A stretch of DNA of 64,000 nt from Paraburkholderia ferrariae NBRC 106233 (GCF_000685035.1 NZ_BAYB01000036.1:34854-98853); one strand, 5' to 3'; numbered from the stretch's first letter, positions 1-8,586 are shown. Notes: generated by a model from the sequence alone, not told the origin. Translations and numbers: made by a program.

Positions 1-1294
1 CCGCGTAGTGGGCGGGATCGAGCAGCGCGGCGAGGCGCGCGGCGTCCAGGTGGTTTGTCACGGCGGGGTTGTCGGCCAGCACGTCGTAGAGCGTGCGGCC
101 GGTCTGCACCGCGGTTCTGGACGCGGCTTCAACGAGATGATGGGCGTCGAGCCGGCCGATGGCGTCGCCCAGCGCAAGCATGACCGCTTCGCCGAGAATC
201 AGGCCATGGGTGGCGTCGAGATTGGCCGCGAGGCGTTCGGGCCGCACTTCGAGGCCGCCCGCGATCTGGCCGATATGCGCGAGCGCGCCGCCCGCGAGGC
301 GCGCGAGATCGGGCAGCGCGTCCCATTCGGCCTGCCAGCCGCCGAGCGCGCGCTCGTGCTCCTGCACCATGCCGCCGAACACCGTCGCGACGAGGCCCGG
401 CGCCCGCGCCGCTGCCGTCAGCACGGCGGCGCAGCCTACCGGGTTGCGCTTGTGCGGCATGGTCGAGGAGCCGCCCTTGCCTGCCGCCGCAGGTTCGGCC
501 AGTTCGCCGACCTCGGTCTGCATCTGCAGCGAGATATCGCGCGCAATCTTGCCGAGCGTGCCGATCAGCATGCCGAAGAACGCCGCGGCTTCGGCAATGC
601 GGTCGCGCTGGGTGTGCCAGGGCAAGGTAGGCTGCGCGAGTGCCAGTTCTTTGGCGAGCGAGGCGCTCACCTCCGCCGCTGCCGTGCGCAGGCTCGCGAG
701 CGTGCCGGCCGCGCCGCCGAACTGCAGCACCAGCACGCGCTCGCGCAACGCCGCGAGCCGCTCGCGATGACGCAGCAAGGCGTCGAGCCATTGCGCGAAC
801 TTCAGGCCGAGCGTGATGGGCAGCGCCTGCTGGAGCCAAGTGCGGCCCACGGCGGGCGTCGAGCGATGGGTGCGCGCGAGATCCGCCAGCGTGGCGCACA
901 GCGCGTCGAGTTCGGGGGCGATCAGATCCAGCGCGTCGCGCAGTTGCAGCACGGTCGCCGTATCGATGATGTCCTGGCTCGTGGCGCCCCAGTGCACGTA
1001 CTTCGAAGCTTCGGGATCGAGCGCCTTCACGCGCGCCGTGAGCTGCTTCACGAGCGGGATGGCCAGATTGCCGCCCAGCGCGGCATCGCGCGCAAGCGCT
1101 TCGGCGTCGAGCTGATCGGCCTTGCACGCCGCCGCAATCGCGGACACCGCCGTTTGCGGGATCACGCCGTGGGCCGCCGAGGCGCGCGCGAGTGCGGCCT
1201 CCACGTCGAGCATCCGCTGCAGCGTCGCGCGCGGCGACCAGATGGCGTTCATCGGCTCGGTGCCGCAGATCAGGCTCGTCAGGCGTTCGGTCAT
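1..1294 (-). CDS. pcaB: 3-carboxy-cis,cis-muconate cycloisomerase (3' end beyond window)
   Basis: Cytoplasmic enzyme of the protocatechuate branch of the beta-ketoadipate pathway; it lactonises 3-carboxy-cis,cis-muconate. The frame starts at the ATG at 1294 (MTERLTSLICGTEPM) and stays open for about 431 codons to the window edge, so roughly the last 20-30 residues are missing. The fumarase/aspartase superfamily signature GGSSTMPHKRNPVG lies near residues 270-283, and the N-terminal half has the expected GATSQDIIDT motif. No clear Shine-Dalgarno precedes the ATG, but the N-terminus fits the family. It lies 122 bp downstream of pcaJ on the same strand, consistent with a pcaIJB operon. Identification is firm; the gene is incomplete only because of the window boundary. 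Confidence 0.93.
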   Translation of the reverse strand, partial: MTERLTSLICGTEPMNAIWSPRATLQRMLDVEAALARASAAHGVIPQTAVSAIAAACKADQLDAEALARDAALGGNLAIPLVKQLTARVKALDPEASKYVHWGATSQDIIDTATVLQLRDALDLIAPELDALCATLADLARTHRSTPAVGRTWLQQALPITLGLKFAQWLDALLRHRERLAALRERVLVLQFGGAAGTLASLRTAAAEVSASLAKELALAQPTLPWHTQRDRIAEAAAFFGMLIGTLGKIARDISLQMQTEVGELAEPAAAGKGGSSTMPHKRNPVGCAAVLTAAARAPGLVATVFGGMVQEHERALGGWQAEWDALPDLARLAGGALAHIGQIAGGLEVRPERLAANLDATHGLILGEAVMLALGDAIGRLDAHHLVEAASRTAVQTGRTLYDVLADNPAVTNHLDAARLAALLDPAHYA

Positions 1295-1416
1295 GGGGCG
1301 TGGGTGAGGGAAAAAAGCATCGGGTGCGGCGGATCGCGCCGACAAAGCCTGTACGGCGCGGCGCCGGTAGCGGCTGCCGCCCGGCGTCGCGCCTTGGGGC
1401 CGCGCACCCCGCAAGC

Positions 1417-2076
1417 TTACGCCGCGCGGCGCGGTTGTGTCGCGTCGATCAGCGGCACGCCGGCCAGCTTCTGCAGCGCGTCGAAGTCGATGTCCGAGTA
1501 GATCTCGCGCACGGCGAGCCCTTCGGGCGTCACGTCGAACACGGCGAGGTCGGTATAGAGGCGGTCCACGCACTGCACGCCTGTGACGGGATACGAGCAT
1601 TCGGCCACGAGCTTGCTTTCGCCCTGCTTGGTCAGGAGTTCCATCATCACGAACACCTGCTTCGCGCCGATGGCGAGATCCATCGCGCCGCCCACGGCGG
1701 GAATCGCATCCGGCGCACCGGTATGCCAGTTCGCGAGATCGCCCTTCGCCGAGACCTGGAACGCGCCGAGCACGCAATAGTCGAGATGGCCGCCGCGCAT
1801 CATCGCGAAGGAGTCCGCGTGATGGAAGTAGGCGCCGCCCGTGAGCAGCGTGACGTGCTGCTTGCCTGCGTTGATGAGTTCGTCGTCCTCTTCGCCGGGC
1901 GCCGGCGCCGGACCCATGCCGAGCAGGCCGTTTTCGCTGTGCAGGAAGATTTCCTTCTGCGGGTCGAGGTGGTTGGCCACCAGCGTCGGCACGCCGATGC
2001 CGAGATTCACATACGCGCCTTCGGGAATGTCCGCGGCCACGCGCTGGGCCATTTCATCGCGATTCAACCGTTTCAT
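1417..2076 (-). CDS. pcaJ: 3-oxoadipate CoA-transferase subunit B
   Basis: Beta subunit of succinyl-CoA:3-oxoadipate CoA-transferase, which activates beta-ketoadipate before thiolytic cleavage to succinyl-CoA and acetyl-CoA. The 219-residue product starts MKRLNRDEMAQRVA. It carries the class I CoA-transferase B-subunit signature, with the catalytic Glu in the LHSENGLLGMGP segment near residue 50. The ATG at 2076 was chosen because it gives the family N-terminus and follows a Shine-Dalgarno (GGAGACAAGC on the minus strand). It begins 11 bp after the pcaI stop, so the two subunits are co-transcribed. Length and motifs are normal. Confidence 0.95.
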   Translation of the reverse strand: MKRLNRDEMAQRVAADIPEGAYVNLGIGVPTLVANHLDPQKEIFLHSENGLLGMGPAPAPGEEDDELINAGKQHVTLLTGGAYFHHADSFAMMRGGHLDYCVLGAFQVSAKGDLANWHTGAPDAIPAVGGAMDLAIGAKQVFVMMELLTKQGESKLVAECSYPVTGVQCVDRLYTDLAVFDVTPEGLAVREIYSDIDFDALQKLAGVPLIDATQPRRAA

Positions 2077-2087
2077 TGCTTGTCTCC

Positions 2088-2789
2088 TCAGGCTGCCTGC
2101 CCGGCCTTTTGCACCACGTGCGCCGCTTGCGGCACTTCGACCACACGCTGCACGAAGATGCCCGGTGTGACGATCACCTCGGGATCGAGATCGCCGAGCG
2201 GCACCACGTTCGACACCTGCGCGATGGCGACCTTCGCCGCGCTCGCCATGATCGGGCCGAAGTTGCGCGCCGTCTTGCGATAGACCAGGTTGCCCCAGCG
2301 GTCGCCCCTGTAGGCCTTGATGAGCGCGAAATCGGCATGCAGCGGCGACTCCAGCACGTAATGGCGGCCGTCGATCAGGCGCGTTTCCTTGCCCTCGGCC
2401 AGCTTCGTGCCGTAGCCCGTGGGCGTGAAGAAGCCGCCGATGCCGGCGCCCGCCGCGCGGATGCGCTCGGCGAGGTTGCCCTGCGGCACCAGTTCGAGCT
2501 CGATCTCGCCGGCGCGGTAGAGCGCGTCGAAAACATACGAGTCGGTCTGGCGCGGGAACGAGCAGATGATCTTGCGCACGCGCTTCGCCTTGAGCAAGGC
2601 GGCGAGACCCGTGTCGCCGTTGCCGGCGTTGTTGTTGACGATGGTGAGATCGCGCGCGCCCTGCCCGATCAGCGCGTCGATCAGTTCCGCCGGCATGCCT
2701 GCCGTGCCGAAGCCGCCGATCATCACCGTGGCGCCGTCGTGCACGTCGGCTACGGCGGCTTGAAGCGAGTCGAAAATCTTGTTGATCAT
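2088..2789 (-). CDS. pcaI: 3-oxoadipate CoA-transferase subunit A
   Basis: Alpha subunit of the 3-oxoadipate CoA-transferase, 233 residues starting MINKIFDSLQAAVADVHDG. The class I CoA-transferase A-subunit glycine-rich motif MIGGFGTAGMPAELI is at residues 23-37, followed by the conserved NNNAGNGDTGLAAL segment. It is the first gene of the pcaI-pcaJ-pcaB run. The 326-bp upstream gap to a divergent LysR gene contains paired inverted repeats of the kind bound by PcaR-type regulators, so induction by beta-ketoadipate or a related intermediate is plausible but unproven here. Nothing is unusual in the protein. Confidence 0.95.
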   Translation of the reverse strand: MINKIFDSLQAAVADVHDGATVMIGGFGTAGMPAELIDALIGQGARDLTIVNNNAGNGDTGLAALLKAKRVRKIICSFPRQTDSYVFDALYRAGEIELELVPQGNLAERIRAAGAGIGGFFTPTGYGTKLAEGKETRLIDGRHYVLESPLHADFALIKAYRGDRWGNLVYRKTARNFGPIMASAAKVAIAQVSNVVPLGDLDPEVIVTPGIFVQRVVEVPQAAHVVQKAGQAA

Positions 2790-2847
2790 GCCTCTTCCTG
2801 AAGACGGTGCGTCCGGCGGCCTGTGCCTGCCACGCGATCGCGAAAAA

Positions 2848-2880
2848 GTTCTTTATACGAACACTGATTCGTTTAGCGAA
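2848..2880 (-). promoter_or_regulatory. Candidate pcaI promoter/operator with two inverted repeats
   Basis: Two inverted repeats lie 59-91 bp upstream of the pcaI start. One has arms GTTC/GAAC (2848-2851, 2859-2862), the other TTCG/CGAA (2868-2871, 2877-2880). On the minus strand a TATAAA -10 candidate sits inside the first repeat, with a weak TTCGCT -35 seventeen bases upstream of it. Operators overlapping the promoter are typical for IclR-type PcaR regulators. No pcaR gene is visible in this window, so the cognate protein is an inference. This is the main content of the 2790-3115 gap. Confidence 0.45.
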
Positions 2881-3115
2881 CGTATGGCGCATTATCGGAG
2901 TCGTTCCGGCCGCTTGTCAAGGCGCGAGGCCGGTCGTAGCCGCCATTCGGCGCGGCGCGCGGATTATCGTTTTCCCGTAGGCAGCGGCGCACAGGCGGCG
3001 GCGCGCGGCGCTCGCGCAATGGCAGGTATCACCGGACGCGGGTTCTGCATTACTCTTTATCCGGATTCGATATAGTTCTCGGCCCCGTTTGCCGCGCCTT
3101 CGCCACGCCTTCGCC

Positions 3116-4069
3116 ATGCCGGACCTCGACCTCAACCTGATTCCCTATCTCGTCGCCATGGAAGACGCGCGCAACGTGAGCCGCGCCGCCGAACGGCTCG
3201 GCGTCAGCCAGCCCCGCGTGAGCACCGCGCTCGGCAAGCTGCGCGAGTATTTCGGCGACCCGCTCTTCGTGCGCACCTCGCGCGGCATGGAGCCCACGCC
3301 GCGCGCGCTCGCCCTGATCCCCGCCGCGCGCGACGCGCTCATCCGCATCGAGAAAGGCATGCTCGATGCTCAGGACTTCGATCCGGCCACCAGCACGCAC
3401 ACGTTCTCGATCGCGCTTTCCGACGTCGGCGAAATCGTCTTTCTGCCCCGCCTCCTGCAGCTCTTCGCCGAACGCGCGCCCCACGCCAATCTACGCTCGG
3501 TTTCGCTGCCCCCGGGCCAGGTCGAGCGCGGGCTCGAATCGGGCGACATCGATCTGGCCGTGGGGTACTTCCCCGACCTCGGCGGCAACAACTTCTTCCA
3601 GCAGCGGCTCTTCACGCACCGCTTCATCTGCATGATGCGCAGCGGGCACCCACTCGCGGGCAAGCCGATCACGCTCGAGCAGTTCCTGGCGACGGGGCAC
3701 GCCGTGGTGCGCGCCGAAGGCCGCAGCCAGGAGGTACTGGAGCAGTTTCTGGAGAAAAAGCGGCTGCGCCGGCGCGCGGTGCTCGAAACACCCCACTTCA
3801 TGAGCCTGCCGTTCATCCTCACGCGCACCGACCTGATCGCGACGGTGCCGCACGCGATCGGCTATGCGTATGTGGCCGAGCAGGCATCGATCACGCTCGT
3901 CGAGCCGCCGCTCGCCTTGCCGCACTTCGACCTCAGGCAGCACTGGCATCGCAAGTATCACAACGGCCCGCGCGCCGCCTGGCTGCGCGGCGTGGTGGCC
4001 GAACTCTTCAACGATGCCCTCGACGAATGGCCGAAGCCCGCCGTGCCCATGCCGCGCGGGCGCGCATGA
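3116..4069 (+). CDS. LysR-family transcriptional regulator (NahR/NodD-like)
   Basis: A 317-residue LysR regulator. The N-terminal winged helix-turn-helix contains VSRAAERLGVSQPRVSTALGK and is followed by the motif FGDPLFVRTSRGMEPTPRA, characteristic of the NahR/NodD-like branch. The rest is the effector-binding periplasmic-fold domain. The ATG at 3116 (MPDLDLNLIPYL) was preferred over a TTG nine codons upstream because it matches the family start. It is divergent from pcaIJB, so it may control the pca genes, although PcaQ-type LysR proteins look different. folE follows 67 bp downstream. The effector is unknown. Confidence 0.88.
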   Translation: MPDLDLNLIPYLVAMEDARNVSRAAERLGVSQPRVSTALGKLREYFGDPLFVRTSRGMEPTPRALALIPAARDALIRIEKGMLDAQDFDPATSTHTFSIALSDVGEIVFLPRLLQLFAERAPHANLRSVSLPPGQVERGLESGDIDLAVGYFPDLGGNNFFQQRLFTHRFICMMRSGHPLAGKPITLEQFLATGHAVVRAEGRSQEVLEQFLEKKRLRRRAVLETPHFMSLPFILTRTDLIATVPHAIGYAYVAEQASITLVEPPLALPHFDLRQHWHRKYHNGPRAAWLRGVVAELFNDALDEWPKPAVPMPRGRA

Positions 4070-4136
4070 ATCATGGAACAATGCGCATTCGTGGTACGTG
4101 GCGCGCGGCGCACGACCACCTGACAGGAGCCGATGC

Positions 4137-4814
4137 ATGAGCGACGGGAAGAACGCTGGAAAAGCGAAGAAGAGCCAATCACAACCGGCACGGGCGGGCG
4201 CGGGCAAACCGGCGCGCCTGGTGCGCCCCTCTCGCGCCGAAGCCGAAGACGCCGTGCGCGTGCTGTTGCGCTGGGCCGGCGACGACCCCTCGCGCGAAGG
4301 CCTGATCGACACGCCCGCTCGCGTGGCGCGCGCCTATGAGGAGTTCTTCGCGGGCTACGGCGTGGACCCGCGCGAGATCCTGTCGCGCACGTTTTCGGAA
4401 GTGGATGGCTACGACGAGATGATCGTGCTGAAGGACATCCGCTTCGAGAGCTACTGCGAGCACCACATGGTGCCCATCATCGGCCGTGCGCACGTAGCCT
4501 ATCTGCCCGAGCATCGGGTAGTGGGCATCTCCAAGCTCGCGCGGCTCGTGGACGCCTTCGCCAAGCGCCTGCAAATCCAGGAAAAGATGACGGCGCAGAT
4601 CGCCGATACGCTCAACGAGGTGCTGCAACCGAAAGGGGTTGGCGTGATCCTCGAAGCGTCGCACCAATGCATGTCCACGCGCGGGGTGCACAAGGCAGGC
4701 GTGGAGATGGTCACCTCGCGCATGCTGGGCACGTTCCGCACGGACCCGTCCACACGGCGCGAATTTCTCGCCATCGTCGGCAACCCGGTGGCGACGAGCA
4801 TCGGCAATACCTGA
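4137..4814 (+). CDS. folE: GTP cyclohydrolase I
   Basis: Converts GTP to 7,8-dihydroneopterin triphosphate, the entry step of tetrahydrofolate and pterin synthesis. The 225-residue protein begins MSDGKNAGKAKK with a Lys/Ala-rich, probably disordered 30-residue extension, then the GTP cyclohydrolase I fold. Zinc ligands are visible as Cys-His in SYCEHHMVPI and Cys in SHQCMSTRG. The ATG at 4137 follows a Shine-Dalgarno (ACAGGAGCC). It stands alone between the LysR gene and the convergent epsC. Identification is firm. Many Burkholderiaceae carry more than one folE copy, so this may not be the only one. Confidence 0.95.
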   Translation: MSDGKNAGKAKKSQSQPARAGAGKPARLVRPSRAEAEDAVRVLLRWAGDDPSREGLIDTPARVARAYEEFFAGYGVDPREILSRTFSEVDGYDEMIVLKDIRFESYCEHHMVPIIGRAHVAYLPEHRVVGISKLARLVDAFAKRLQIQEKMTAQIADTLNEVLQPKGVGVILEASHQCMSTRGVHKAGVEMVTSRMLGTFRTDPSTRREFLAIVGNPVATSIGNT

Positions 4815-4858
4815 GTGCGAGACCTGAAGCCCGAGACTTGCGTCCGAGCGCACTGACG

Positions 4859-4884
4859 GCGGGATGCCGCTCACGGCATCCCGC
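4859..4884. terminator. Strong hairpin between convergent folE and epsC
   Basis: A perfect 11-bp stem, GCGGGATGCCG pairing with CGGCATCCCGC around a CTCA loop, lies 44 bp after the folE stop and immediately beyond the epsC stop. There is no U-tract on either side, so it may act as an RNA 3'-end stabiliser or with Rho rather than as a classical intrinsic terminator. Its position between convergent genes supports a termination role for both. Confidence 0.55.
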
Positions 4885-4886
4885 GC

Positions 4887-5816
4887 TTACTTCAGGCGCC
4901 CTTCGTCGCCCCGCTCGATCTCGCGGATCTTGCCCTGGCGCACGCTGCTGCCCGGCGGCACGCTGTGCGTGAGCCACACGTTGCCGCCGATCACCGAACC
5001 CCGCCCGATCGTCACGCGCCCGAGTATCGTCGCGCCCGCATAGATCACCACGTCGTCCTCGACGACCGGATGGCGCGCATTGCCCTTCACGAGCGTGCCG
5101 TCGAGATCGGCGGCGAAGCTCTTCGCGCCGAGCGTCACGGCCTGATAGACGCGCACGCGCTCGCCGATGATCGCCGTTTCGCCGATCACGACACCCGTGC
5201 CGTGGTCGATGAAGAAGCTCGACCCGATCTGCGCGCCGGGGTGAATGTCGATACCGGTTAGCGAATGGGCAATCTCGTTGATGAAGCGCGCGAGGAGCGG
5301 CACGCCCAGCCGGTGCAGCGCATGCGCGAGCCGGTGGTGCGTCATGGCCCAGACGCCGGGATAGCACAGCAGGATCTCGGTGATGTGCTGGGCGGCCGGG
5401 TCGCCGGTGAAGGCGGCCTGGATATCGCTCACGAGCAGCGCGCGGATGGCGGGCAACTGGCGGCCGAACTCGCGGGACACTTCGAATGCGCGCGCACGCA
5501 ACGTTTCGTCGCTGGCTTCGGCGTTCTCCGGCAAAAAGCGCAGCGCCCGGCGTATCTGCTCCGCCAGCAGGCGCAGCGTGCTTTCGAGCGTATGGCCCAC
5601 GTAGTAATCGACGCTCTCGTCGGTGAGATCGGGCGCGCCGTAATGCGTGGGGAACAGCGCGGCGCGCAGGCCCGTCACGATGCTGACGACCGCATCGCGC
5701 GACGGCAGTTCGCGGATGCCGAGCGGATGGCGCGTGCGATGCAGTTCTTCGCGCGACGCACGCAGGTCGGCAACGATTTGTTCGAGGCCCCAGTCGGGGA
5801 AAGCGGCATTGGACAT
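4887..5816 (-). CDS. epsC: Serine O-acetyltransferase, EpsC type
   Basis: Acetylates L-serine to O-acetylserine, the precursor for cysteine synthesis. The 309-residue protein starts MSNAAFPDWGLEQIV. A helical N-terminal domain of about 170 residues precedes a C-terminal left-handed beta-helix of hexapeptide repeats (HPGAQIGSSFFIDHGTGVVIGETAIIG and following). The active-site His-Asp pair of the serine acetyltransferase family is in the FFIDHGTG segment. The longer N-terminal domain distinguishes EpsC/SrpH from enteric CysE. The frame is open far upstream of 5816, but that part does not resemble the family and is treated as non-coding. Convergent with folE. Confidence 0.88.
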   Translation of the reverse strand: MSNAAFPDWGLEQIVADLRASREELHRTRHPLGIRELPSRDAVVSIVTGLRAALFPTHYGAPDLTDESVDYYVGHTLESTLRLLAEQIRRALRFLPENAEASDETLRARAFEVSREFGRQLPAIRALLVSDIQAAFTGDPAAQHITEILLCYPGVWAMTHHRLAHALHRLGVPLLARFINEIAHSLTGIDIHPGAQIGSSFFIDHGTGVVIGETAIIGERVRVYQAVTLGAKSFAADLDGTLVKGNARHPVVEDDVVIYAGATILGRVTIGRGSVIGGNVWLTHSVPPGSSVRQGKIREIERGDEGRLK

Positions 5817-6010
5817 GGTCGAGCGTGTGCAGCGGCTCGGGCCGCCGGTAAGATGTACAGACCCTTGGAGATTACCGCGTTTTGGCCGAGTTCGCCGAGC
5901 CCCCCCGGCAGGCGTCGCCCCGCGCGGGCATGGCGCGACGGCCGCCGGACGGCCCGGCAGCGTGGAAGCAATCGGATCAGGGAAATCGCACAGGGGAGCG
6001 GCCGCAGCCG

Positions 6011-6244
6011 CTAGAGAGGCACGCTGCTCGCGTCGATCCAGCGCACCGCCCAGTCGCGCGCGTGCGCGATGGCGGCCGCTTCGTCGGGAAAACGCAGGTC
6101 TGCGGGGAAAAACCGGTTGGCAACCAGCTCGCCGTCGCTCGAACGGGAAATCACCACATAAGGTTGCCAGCTGCCATCGCCCGTGCGCGCCGGCGCGCAA
6201 TTGAGCAAATAGCCGCGATGCGTGAATGCAGCGTCGAAGTGCAT
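6011..6244 (-). CDS. Small conserved-looking protein of unknown function (77 aa)
   Basis: A 77-residue acidic protein starting MHFDAAFTHRGYLL. It is rich in aromatic residues (QPYVVISRS, FPADLRFPDEAAAIAHARDWA) and reads like a compact single-domain protein with a helix near residues 52-70. A Shine-Dalgarno-like GGACGAC precedes the ATG, and third-position GC matches neighbouring genes. There is no signal peptide or membrane segment. It lies upstream of epsC in the same direction but 194 bp away, so co-transcription is uncertain. I do not recognise a family with certainty. Confidence 0.6.
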   Translation of the reverse strand: MHFDAAFTHRGYLLNCAPARTGDGSWQPYVVISRSSDGELVANRFFPADLRFPDEAAAIAHARDWAVRWIDASSVPL

Positions 6245-6589
6245 GTGTGTCGTCCGCCCCTGACTGCCTCGTCCGTTTTTCGGTGGGCGCGTCCGGGACC
6301 GTGCGGCAAAGCCACAGCGCGGCCGCTTCTTCGGGCCGTTGATTCATAGCGCGCCAACTTGTCGAAAGAGGATCATACTCCCAGGAAAAACCGCGCTCCA
6401 AAGAAAAAAAGGTTAAATCGCTGGAGCCGTTTCCCTGGGCGTAACGCCTGGCTTTCCGGGCCGTTCTCGTGGTGGCCGGGTGGCCACCGGGCGGTGGCGA
6501 GGCACGGGCCCCGGCGGCGGAAAAAACATCGGGGCAGCGGTTTCTGCCGCACCTGCGGCGCTTGGCTCAACCTCCGAGGAGGACGCATC
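6245..6589. other. Gene-free stretch with an inverted repeat
   Basis: No gene is supported in these 345 bp. The stretch contains an A-rich patch around 6384-6412 and a 7-bp inverted repeat (GGTGGCC at 6471-6477, GGCCACC at 6482-6488). It presumably carries promoters for the divergent 77-residue gene and for the gene at 6590. No sigma-70 pair close to consensus was found. Confidence 0.4.
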
Positions 6590-6952
6590 ATGAAACGCAC
6601 CGACCGAGCCCTGGAACAGCGGCGCGAACTGGCCGCACTCGTTGCCAATGCCAACATGAGCCCCGACGAGGCGACGACGACCGACGCAACGCTCGACAAC
6701 AGCATGCCTGAAGCCGGCGACGGCATTGCGGGATTCGACAGCCGCCCCGGCGGACACCGGCTGCTGTTCGCGCTGCAGCCGGGCTACGAGGTGCTCGACA
6801 AGGGCATGACCAGCCCGCTCGTGCCCTACACGGCCGACTGGGAATTCGTCGATTCGGGCTCGACCGGCACGCGGCGCAGCCCCGGGCGCCTGCACTACTC
6901 GCTCAATCACCTGCGCCCCTCGCGCATTGTCGAGTTGCAGCGCAAGGGTTGA
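6590..6952 (+). CDS. Small hypothetical protein (120 aa)
   Basis: A 120-residue protein starting MKRTDRALEQRRELAALV. The ATG at 6590 is preceded by a very strong Shine-Dalgarno (GAGGAGGA). The first half is polar and acidic; the second half (residues 60-117) holds a compact segment with PLVPYTADWEFVDSGSTGTRR and SLNHLRPSRIVEL. No signal peptide or membrane helix is present. It sits alone before the quorum-sensing locus. Function is unknown and I do not recognise the family. The strong ribosome-binding site and codon use support real expression. Confidence 0.62.
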   Translation: MKRTDRALEQRRELAALVANANMSPDEATTTDATLDNSMPEAGDGIAGFDSRPGGHRLLFALQPGYEVLDKGMTSPLVPYTADWEFVDSGSTGTRRSPGRLHYSLNHLRPSRIVELQRKG

Positions 6953-7376
6953 AGCGCGCGGGCGAATCACCGGATAGCCGGATTTCGGGTTGTGCAAGAC
7001 AGGCAAATTCACGGGGGCCATTCTCAATTTATGGGCGAATTGACACGCCAGGCGCTTTTGCCGAAATGCCCGAAATCTGCGAATTGCCACAAGCTTTTTC
7101 CGGCAGCGCCGTTAATCACGGTATCGGCTGAACGCGAGTCCCCGCGCCCCGGAGCGGGCGCTCCCGGGAAACGTCTGCCGTATTTTCGTCGAATGCCCGA
7201 TACGATTCACCCGAATTGAGCACTAATCGGTGCACACTCCCATTCTTCGATTCCTGAGAATGGTAGAGAAGAACAATCAGGGCGAGATTTAGTGATAAAT
7301 TGTTACATCATAAGAAGCGGGGAAGCTCGCCCGGGCCTGGCTGCGAACTGGCCCACCGCCGACGGAGAGTGTTGAC
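6953..7376. other. Promoter region upstream of the LuxR-type gene
   Basis: 424 bp with markedly lower GC than the surroundings, especially 7220-7320 (ATTTAGTGATAAATTGTTAC). No gene was recognised. It must contain the promoter of the LuxR-type regulator at 7377. A palindrome like the one before the LuxI gene was looked for and not seen. Confidence 0.4.
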
Positions 7377-8105
7377 GTGCCTCTACATTTCATAGAGCAG
7401 ATGTCGCCCGTCCTCGACGCGCCGGGAGAGGCTGCGTGGTTCGAGGCGGTGGCTGAGCTCGCCAGTTCGTGGGGATTCAGCCAGCTGATGATGGCGATCC
7501 TGCCGCGTCCAGGAATGCGGCTCGAAGATGCGTTCATTCGCACGAACTACTCCGCCGCCTGGCGGCAGACCTACAACGACCACAACATGGCGTATTTCGA
7601 TCCGACGGTCGCGCACTGCACGACACGCTCGGCGCCGCTCATCTGGTCGCCCGAGCTGTTCGCCACGGAACAGCAGCAATCGATGTATGAGGAAGCCCGT
7701 TCCTACGGGCTGCGAGCGGGGATCACGCTGCCGATTCACGGCCCGCGCCAGGAAATCGGCATGCTGTGCTTCGTCAACGACGCCAATCCCACCGACAACT
7801 TCTGGCACGACGTCAACCGCGCCCTGCCGAATCTCGTGTTGCTGCGCGACCTCGTGCTCGACACGAGCCAGCGCCACCTGAACGATCACGTTCAGTCGCT
7901 GATCCCCAAGCTGACGCCGCGAGAGAAGGAATGCCTCAAGTGGACCGCCCTCGGCAAGTCCACCTGGGAAATTTCGCACATCCTGAACTGCTCGGAAGCT
8001 GTCGTGAACTTCCACATGAAGAACATTCGCGGGAAGTTCGGCGTCAACTCACGCCGTGCGGCGGCGGTGATCGCTACCCAGATGGGTCTTATTGACCCGG
8101 GCTGA
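7377..8105 (+). CDS. braR: LuxR-type quorum-sensing regulator (BraR-like)
   Basis: A 242-residue acyl-homoserine-lactone receptor. The N-terminal autoinducer-binding domain (residues 15-165) has the conserved Trp/Tyr/Asp pattern (SAAWRQTYNDHNMAYFDPTV and TLPIHGPRQEIGML). The C-terminal LuxR/GerE helix-turn-helix (LTPREKECLKWTALGKSTWE and NCSEAVVNFHMKNI) follows. Start is GTG at 7377 behind GGAGAG. The LuxI-type synthase is 480 bp downstream, with an RsaL-like repressor gene between them on the other strand; luxR and rsaL overlap tail-to-tail by 17 bp. This arrangement matches the conserved BraI/R system of Paraburkholderia, known to use 3-oxo-C14-homoserine lactone. The signal is inferred from that resemblance. 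Confidence 0.85.
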   Translation: MPLHFIEQMSPVLDAPGEAAWFEAVAELASSWGFSQLMMAILPRPGMRLEDAFIRTNYSAAWRQTYNDHNMAYFDPTVAHCTTRSAPLIWSPELFATEQQQSMYEEARSYGLRAGITLPIHGPRQEIGMLCFVNDANPTDNFWHDVNRALPNLVLLRDLVLDTSQRHLNDHVQSLIPKLTPREKECLKWTALGKSTWEISHILNCSEAVVNFHMKNIRGKFGVNSRRAAAVIATQMGLIDPG

Positions 8106-8412
8106 GCATCAACGGGCCATCGGTGCGGCGCAGCACGCGCTCGGCGCGGCCGAGATCGCCGTCCGAAATCGTCTTGTTGAAGTACAGACCCAGCAGGATC
8201 GACACCGGCGGCGGAATCTCCGCGCCCGACTCGAAGCGGCTGCCGCGCGACTGGGTCACGCCGAAACGGGCCCAGAAACGGCGCTGGCTTTCCTTCTTCT
8301 TTTTGCGATACGCAATGATCAGGACGCGGTCGATTACCGACGACAGATCTCCTGACGGAAGGGATTGCGTGTGCGTTCCCGCCTGCCAATGATGATTTTC
8401 CATAAGTTCCAT
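8089..8412 (-). CDS. rsaL: RsaL-like quorum-sensing repressor
   Basis: A 107-residue DNA-binding protein starting MELMENHHWQAGTH. Its core ESQRRFWARFGVTQSRGSRF is the RsaL signature (Pseudomonas aeruginosa RsaL has a closely similar FWSRFGISQSCGSRFENG segment), followed by SGAEIPPPVSILLGLYF. RsaL represses the luxI gene it faces and buffers signal output. The gene is divergent from braI and would bind the shared 175-bp gap that holds the lux-box-like palindrome. The ATG at 8412 was chosen over one three codons downstream because of an upstream purine-rich stretch; the difference is minor. Confidence 0.85.
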   Translation of the reverse strand: MELMENHHWQAGTHTQSLPSGDLSSVIDRVLIIAYRKKKKESQRRFWARFGVTQSRGSRFESGAEIPPPVSILLGLYFNKTISDGDLGRAERVLRRTDGPLMLSPGQ

Positions 8413-8491
8413 GGTGTTCTCGCTCTCGCTGTCCGTTATGCCTGATGAGTGACTACCGCCGTGCCATTCTCCAGAACTGCTCCTCCCTGCG

Positions 8492-8513
8492 CACCTACCT
8501 ACGTGGATAGGTG
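8492..8513 (+). promoter_or_regulatory. Lux-box-like palindrome upstream of braI
   Basis: A 22-bp imperfect palindrome with arms CACCTA (8492-8497) and TAGGTG (8508-8513) and a symmetric ACGT centre; 18 of 22 positions obey dyad symmetry. The ACCT/AGGT outer arms resemble las/rhl-type boxes. It lies 74-95 bp upstream of the braI start, suitable for LuxR-type activation of a promoter near 8535, and also within reach of the rsaL promoter. Confidence 0.7.
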
Positions 8514-8586
8514 TCTTTTTGTATTCAAAACGCATAGCTTTCGATCCGTGCTGCTGCCTTTCCTACACGCAAACGGGAGAAATGCC

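Noticed and set aside
8..1501. Long open frame (497 codons) on the plus strand over pcaB/pcaJ
   Set aside because: It is antisense to pcaB, whose translation carries the diagnostic SSTMPHKRNP signature; GC-rich codon bias keeps antisense frames open here.
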